From the NCBI GenBank assembly GCA_014728745.1, contig WJLC01000070.1, positions 1 through 15,912 on the forward strand: 15,912 nucleotides of DNA, written 5' to 3'. Positions 12,431 through 15,912 of the stretch are shown in pieces. The DNA comes from Candidatus Pacearchaeota archaeon (GTDB lineage: Archaea > Nanobdellota > Nanobdellia > Pacearchaeales > GW2011-AR1). How positions within the stretch are numbered: the first letter of the stretch is position 1; every line of letters starts with the position of its first letter. The notes under the pieces were generated by a model. The model saw only the letters and a list, made by a program, of their open reading frames with translations, was not told where the DNA came from and ran no database searches. The position numbers and the translations under genes are program-made.

Positions 12431-14687
12431 AACCAGGTCTAAAACAAAAAGCAAATTAGAACGCAAATCAAAAAGCAGCCCAAAAAGTAAACCAAAAAGT
12501 AAATCAGAAAACAAACCAAAAAGCAAATCAAGATCCAAACAAAAAACCAAGCAAAAAAGAAAAAAATCCTCTGAAAAGGTTTTTCCAAAGACAATAAAAG
12601 CTGAAAATTTAAGAGAAAGAGTTTATCTTCAAAGAGGGAGATATCATTTTTTAGTTTATAATTTAGATGGAAGTATAAGTGGGCAGAATTCAGGATTGTA
12701 TCTTCCTCCAATAAGTTTTTTGAGTAAACTGAAATTTTTTGTGAAAATAGGCAAGAGATGGAGAAATCTACATAAGCATTTGAAAGAAGTCAAGATAAAT
12801 TCTTTTGACACTGTTCATTTTTATGAGATTAAGGGTGTGAAGATAAGTATAGAAATCTTTCTTTCTGACAATCACCCAATACTTCGTTTTTTTATAAAAT
12901 CAAATAAGAAAATTGATTTAAGGTTAAAGCCTGTTATAGATTTTTCATTCATAGCAGGATATCATGAAACTCCTTTGAAAGGATACACTTTTGAAAAGAA
13001 AAAAAGACAGTCAAAAGGTAATTCTCTTGGAAAAAAAGAAAAAAATGCTGAGAAAAAAACTAAGAAGAATCTTATTATAACTTCTAGTTTTGAGAATAAG
13101 ACAAATCTTATGATTAATTCTAATAGAGAGGTAAAGGTGAACAATAAAAAAAGTAAGATTAAATCAATGGATGTGAATTTGAAAAAAAGTTTGGTTAATG
13201 AGATTAATGTAATATGCTCTGAGACTTCAGAAAGAGGACTTTATGAAGCATTTGATGAGATTAAAAAGGATAATAGGAAAACAAAAAGAAAAAGATATGA
13301 AAACCATATTTATCAAGAGGTTGATTTTAAGTCTGACAATTCTGATTTGAATAAAGCCTTTCAATTTGCAAAATACAATATGTTGCAGTTGAGGCATAGG
13401 CAATCTGGGGTTGGAAGAGGTTTTTTAGCAGGAGCACCTTGGTTTTTGAGCTTTTTTGGAAGAGACACTTTTTGGAGTGTGCCTGGAGCACTGATGCTAG
13501 GAGATTTTGAAAACGTGAAAGATTGCCTGAATATGTTTGCAAAATATCAGAGTAAGGTTAGCACAGAGTCTAAAAAGCCAGGAAAGATTCCTCACGAAAT
13601 TTGGCTTAATGGAGAACCAAATTATTATAGCACAGATGCTTCTATGCTTTTTATTATGTCAATACTTTGGTATTATAATCACACAGGAGATAAAAACTAT
13701 TTAACTGAAATATTTCCCACAGTAAAAAATTCAGCGCAGTTTTTATTCAGTGTTTTAGAAAAAGGAAGAATAAATCACGGAAAATTAGGGTTTTTAAAAG
13801 ATACAACTTGGATGGATTCTTACAACAGAGGAAAAACAGCTTTAGAAATGCAGGCATTAGTTGTTTCTTGTTTTGATTCAATACTTAAGATTACAGAAAT
13901 CATTGGAAGTAAAAAGCATAAGAGTTTTATAAAAAAAATAAAAAGTCAAAAAAAGAAAGCTGAAAAGCAATTGAGAAAGTTTAAGAGGAAAAATGGGTGG
14001 TGGGTAGATCACATTAATAAAAACAACACTGCTAGTAAAAGCTATACTGCAAATCCTCTTTTTTTACTAGCTTTGAATAGGGTTTCTAAATCAGAGGCAA
14101 GGGAAACAATAAAATTTTTAGAAGGTGTTGAACTTTTTAGTGATTATGGGGTTAGAAGCAGAGCTAAAAAATCTCAAGGGTATGTTCCTGCAAAATACCA
14201 TAAGGGAGCTATCTGGCCTTTTTTAACTGGGATTTATTTTATTGGAGCAAGTAATTACAATCTGGATTACAGCAAGAAAGATGAGAAAATACTTGATGCA
14301 TTTTTAAAATACTACACAGAATATTCTTATGGACTTGCACCAGAATGTCTTCATGGCAATAATTTTTCTAGAAAAATAAAGCACCCCTCAGTATTGTTAG
14401 AGTCGCGAAAAAATTCTAATGAATCTAGTTCTTCTGAAAGCTTTTCTGTTCATACTCATTGCTTTTTGTTCTTATGGAGCTCTGCTTTATTTGTTCAAGC
14501 AATTATGCAAAGGATTTGCGGCATACATATAAGCAAAGCAGGAAAACTTAATGTTAAGCCTAATCTTCCTCCAAGCATTAATGAAATAACAATAAAAAAT
14601 TTTAGATTTAAGAACAATAAATACACAATAAAAATAAAAGGAAAAAAAGCAAGCATTAAAAAGCAAAAGAAAACTAAGGATAAATAA
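12420..14687 (+). CDS. Amylo-alpha-1,6-glucosidase-like glycogen debranching enzyme
   Basis: It probably hydrolyses alpha-1,6 branches (and perhaps alpha-1,4 ends) of an intracellular glycogen-like glucan. The 755-aa protein has a Lys/Ser-rich, probably disordered N-terminus (1-52), a beta-rich N domain with a basic insertion at 193-216, then the catalytic (alpha/alpha)6 barrel of the GDE family from about residue 305 to 700. Visible motifs are GFLAGAPWFLSFFGRDTFWSV (334-354, the FGRD substrate site), IPHEIWLNGEPNYYSTDASML (390-410), DTTWMDSYNRGKTALEMQAL (461-480), GYVPAKYHKGAIWPF (587-601) and the closing helix around VHTHCFLFLWSSALF. Ser-rich residues at 665-676 form another short low-complexity loop. 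No signal peptide is seen. Start overlaps the ROK gene. GH15-like or trehalase-like activities are alternatives within the same fold. Confidence 0.9.
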   Translation: MKNKTRSKTKSKLERKSKSSPKSKPKSKSENKPKSKSRSKQKTKQKRKKSSEKVFPKTIKAENLRERVYLQRGRYHFLVYNLDGSISGQNSGLYLPPISFLSKLKFFVKIGKRWRNLHKHLKEVKINSFDTVHFYEIKGVKISIEIFLSDNHPILRFFIKSNKKIDLRLKPVIDFSFIAGYHETPLKGYTFEKKKRQSKGNSLGKKEKNAEKKTKKNLIITSSFENKTNLMINSNREVKVNNKKSKIKSMDVNLKKSLVNEINVICSETSERGLYEAFDEIKKDNRKTKRKRYENHIYQEVDFKSDNSDLNKAFQFAKYNMLQLRHRQSGVGRGFLAGAPWFLSFFGRDTFWSVPGALMLGDFENVKDCLNMFAKYQSKVSTESKKPGKIPHEIWLNGEPNYYSTDASMLFIMSILWYYNHTGDKNYLTEIFPTVKNSAQFLFSVLEKGRINHGKLGFLKDTTWMDSYNRGKTALEMQALVVSCFDSILKITEIIGSKKHKSFIKKIKSQKKKAEKQLRKFKRKNGWWVDHINKNNTASKSYTANPLFLLALNRVSKSEARETIKFLEGVELFSDYGVRSRAKKSQGYVPAKYHKGAIWPFLTGIYFIGASNYNLDYSKKDEKILDAFLKYYTEYSYGLAPECLHGNNFSRKIKHPSVLLESRKNSNESSSSESFSVHTHCFLFLWSSALFVQAIMQRICGIHISKAGKLNVKPNLPPSINEITIKNFRFKNNKYTIKIKGKKASIKKQKKTKDK
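12432..12575 (+). repeat. Lys/Ser-coding low-complexity repeat at the GDE start
   Basis: Imperfect repeats of AAAAAGTAAA/AAAAGCAAATCA encode repeated Lys-Ser-Lys units in residues about 5-50. The tract is highly A-rich and ends where the conserved N domain begins. A long hydrophobic frame on the other strand here is a by-product of the A-richness. Confidence 0.7.
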
Positions 14688-14695
14688 TTTAAAAA
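14686..14695 (+). promoter_or_regulatory. Possible TATA box before the LOG-like gene
   Basis: AATTTAAAAA follows the GDE stop directly and is centred about 23 nt before the ATG at 14713. The LOG-like gene could be transcribed from here or by read-through from the sugar operon. Confidence 0.3.
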
Positions 14696-14712
14696 TATAA
14701 GGTAAAACAAAA

Positions 14713-15216
14713 ATGAAAATAGCTATAATTGGGCCTAGTAAAAAAGAACGATTAAAAGAATTTTCTGATAAATTTGAAGAAATCATTAAAGAAATTGCAA
14801 GGGTTGTTCTTAATGATGAGATTTATTTAACACCTGACAGAGGAAGTGTTTCTGAGTTGCTTGCTAAAGAATATTTGGAAAATGGTGGAACTAATCTTAA
14901 ACCTTTAATCCCTTTAGAAGACACTGAGTTTGGATATGATTGGGTTAATCCTGATTTAGCTCAGAACATTAGTTGTGGAACATGGAGAAATCAACCTGAA
15001 AGCCTTAATGAAAGAACAGAGATTATGATTTGTCTTGGGTATAGTGTTGGAGGAATGGCTGAGATGGCTTATAGCAAGTGGTTTAATAAAAAACCTATTT
15101 TTGTAATCAATGAATTAGTTTCTGGACAACTTCCAAAAGACACAGTTAGAGATTTAGATATAAAATATATTTCATATAAAGACCTTTCAAAAGAGCTTAG
15201 CAAGATAGGGTCTTAA
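14713..15216 (+). CDS. LOG/SLOG-like Rossmann-fold protein
   Basis: The 167-residue protein begins MKIAIIGPSK, a Rossmann first strand. After a helix it has TPDRGSVSELLAKEYL, and later MICLGYSVGGMAEMAYSKWFNKKPIFVI (105-132). The segment GYSVGGMAE resembles the GGxGTxxE nucleotide-binding motif of LOG proteins (the cytokinin phosphoribohydrolase/'lysine decarboxylase' family) in a diverged form. Related SLOG domains bind or cleave nucleotides and NAD. The usual PGG is missing, so catalysis is uncertain. It starts 25 nt after the sugar operon's last gene. A nucleotide-related role would fit the PRPP output of the operon, but that is inference. TIR-like or deoxyribosyltransferase-like functions are other options. 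Confidence 0.6.
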   Translation: MKIAIIGPSKKERLKEFSDKFEEIIKEIARVVLNDEIYLTPDRGSVSELLAKEYLENGGTNLKPLIPLEDTEFGYDWVNPDLAQNISCGTWRNQPESLNERTEIMICLGYSVGGMAEMAYSKWFNKKPIFVINELVSGQLPKDTVRDLDIKYISYKDLSKELSKIGS

Positions 15217-15229
15217 ATAAAATGCAAGA

Positions 15230-15237
15230 TTATATAA
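15230..15237 (+). promoter_or_regulatory. TATA box of TYW3
   Basis: TTATATAA is centred about 33 nt before the ATG at 15266, so transcription should start a few bases before the start codon. It separates TYW3 from the preceding gene. Confidence 0.5.
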
Positions 15238-15265
15238 TCTAGCCTCTATTTTAAATTATACAAAC

Positions 15266-15838
15266 ATGACTAAATCAAAATTCAAACAAAGAAAAGGAGA
15301 TATCTTATCTAAAGAGGATAAGTCGTCTGTAGGAAGATGGGATGCAAGAATGATTCCATTGTGCGAGAAGATTAATTCTCTTGAAGGGTATTACACAACT
15401 TCTTCTTGCTCTGGAAGGATTGTGATTATGCTTGATAAAGAAAAAAAGCAAAGTGGATTATTTTTAAGTAAGTATCATGAGGAAATTAATCCTGATCAAA
15501 TTTTAGAGGATTTGGAAAGGAACAGGAAAAAAAGCCCAAAAGCTATTCTTAAATTCAAACAAGAGCCTCCGATATTGCATATTCATTGTGAAACATTAGA
15601 AAAAGCCCAAAAATTATTGAAAAAAGCCCAACTTGCAGGATTTAAGAAATCAGGAATAATTTCTTCTGGAAAGAGAATTATTTTAGAGATTAATGGGACT
15701 AATAAAATGGAGTTCCCAATTATAAAAAAAGGCAAGGTTTTGACTGATGCAGATTTTTTGAAGGTTGTAATTAAAAAAAGCAATGATAATCTGAAAAAAG
15801 GTTGGAAAAAAATAAACAAGCTGAAAAAATCATTATAG
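15266..15838 (+). CDS. taw3: tRNA wybutosine-synthesis methyltransferase TYW3/Taw3
   Basis: TYW3 methylates the N4 position of the 4-demethylwyosine-derived base at position 37 of tRNA-Phe, using S-adenosylmethionine. The archaeal form, Taw3, acts on wyosine intermediates. The family signature is present: DKSSVGRWD (18-26) and YYTTSSCSGRIVIM (42-55), with the conserved S-S-C-S-G-R core. The rest of the 190-aa protein has HIHCETLEKAQKLLKKAQLAGFKKSGI (about 116-142), which also fits the family, and a Lys-rich tail. No other wybutosine gene (Taw1, Taw2) is in the window. Its own TATA box lies upstream. Confidence 0.92.
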   Translation: MTKSKFKQRKGDILSKEDKSSVGRWDARMIPLCEKINSLEGYYTTSSCSGRIVIMLDKEKKQSGLFLSKYHEEINPDQILEDLERNRKKSPKAILKFKQEPPILHIHCETLEKAQKLLKKAQLAGFKKSGIISSGKRIILEINGTNKMEFPIIKKGKVLTDADFLKVVIKKSNDNLKKGWKKINKLKKSL

Positions 15839-15856
15839 GGTTTCTATTATCAATAT

Positions 15857-15866
15857 CTTTTTAAAG
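15857..15866 (+). promoter_or_regulatory. TATA box of the gene at the right edge
   Basis: CTTTTTAAAG predicts transcription starting near 15887. That leaves a leader of about 14 nt before the ATG at 15901, unlike most genes in the window. Confidence 0.35.
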
Positions 15867-15888
15867 ATTTCAGTATTTTGTTTTCTAT

Positions 15889-15898
15889 GGGGGTGTCC
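15889..15898 (+). promoter_or_regulatory. Shine-Dalgarno-like site before the edge gene
   Basis: GGGGGTGTCC resembles the archaeal consensus GGAGGTGATCC complementary to the 16S rRNA end and sits 2-11 nt before the ATG at 15901. An ATG at 15887 in a different frame gives only five codons. Confidence 0.35.
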
Positions 15899-15900
15899 TT

Positions 15901-15912
15901 ATGAATTGGACA
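15901..15912 (+). CDS. First codons of an unidentified gene (partial)
   Basis: ATG AAT TGG ACA (M-N-W-T) runs off the right edge. The call relies only on the TATA-like box and Shine-Dalgarno-like site upstream; four residues are too few to identify a product. Confidence 0.3.

Noticed and set aside
12439..12711. 90-residue hydrophobic frame on the minus strand
   Set aside because: It is the complement of the A-rich Lys/Ser-coding start of the GDE gene; its Leu/Phe/Ile repeats follow from base composition and there is no promoter.
1..15912. CRISPR arrays, tRNA or rRNA genes, insertion sequences, prophage or defence systems
   Set aside because: I saw no regularly spaced repeats, cloverleaf-like sequence, transposase or integrase motifs, terminal inverted repeats, or toxin-antitoxin or nuclease-helicase gene sets; the DHH and LOG-like proteins alone do not make a defence system.

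Overview
The window looks like the chromosome of an AT-rich archaeon, most likely a small-genome DPANN lineage (Pacearchaeota/Woesearchaeota-like). This placement is an inference. It rests on an archaeal TYW3/Taw3 protein, the archaeal-style bifunctional phosphoglucose/phosphomannose isomerase, hexulose-phosphate synthase plus isomerase, a GatC-GatA pair, Lys-rich proteins, and TATA-like boxes repeatedly found about 24-33 nt before ATG codons with almost no leader (leaderless transcription). I see no rRNA, tRNA, CRISPR array, transposase or phage gene.

Layout. Positions 1-157 hold the tail of a calcineurin-like phosphoesterase. Positions 196-1403 hold three unrecognised genes, two of them small membrane proteins facing each other. 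A SlyD-like FKBP prolyl isomerase (1524-1970) and an unknown protein (2034-2432) are on the minus strand. From 2569 on every gene is on the plus strand: gatC-gatA (2569-4112), a UlaG/UPF0173-like metallo-hydrolase and a DHH phosphoesterase (4144-5871), a large sugar operon (5904-14687), a LOG/SLOG-like Rossmann protein (14713-15216), TYW3 (15266-15838) and the first codons of a further gene at the right edge.

The main point of interest is the 8.8-kb sugar operon. It opens with one clear TATA box and runs through eight genes that overlap or lie within about 25 nt of each other: HAD phosphatase-GH15 glucoamylase fusion, PRPP synthetase, RpiB, hexulose-6-phosphate synthase, hexulose-6-phosphate isomerase, phosphoglucose/phosphomannose isomerase, ROK sugar kinase, and a glycogen-debranching-type glucosidase. 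Together they predict a complete route from an alpha-glucan to PRPP: glucan to glucose, glucose-6-P, fructose-6-P, hexulose-6-P, ribulose-5-P plus formaldehyde, ribose-5-P, and finally PRPP. This is the reverse ribulose monophosphate (RuMP) way of making pentoses, with no oxidative or transketolase pentose pathway needed. From gene 8 back to gene 2 the genes are in exactly the reverse order of the reaction steps.

Other points worth a second look are the HAD-GH15 fusion, Lys-rich tails and insertions in many of the operon's enzymes, a 42-nt polypurine tract inside the first gene, the absence of any visible formaldehyde sink, and an Asn-rich 17-codon mini-ORF with its own TATA box just before gatC.
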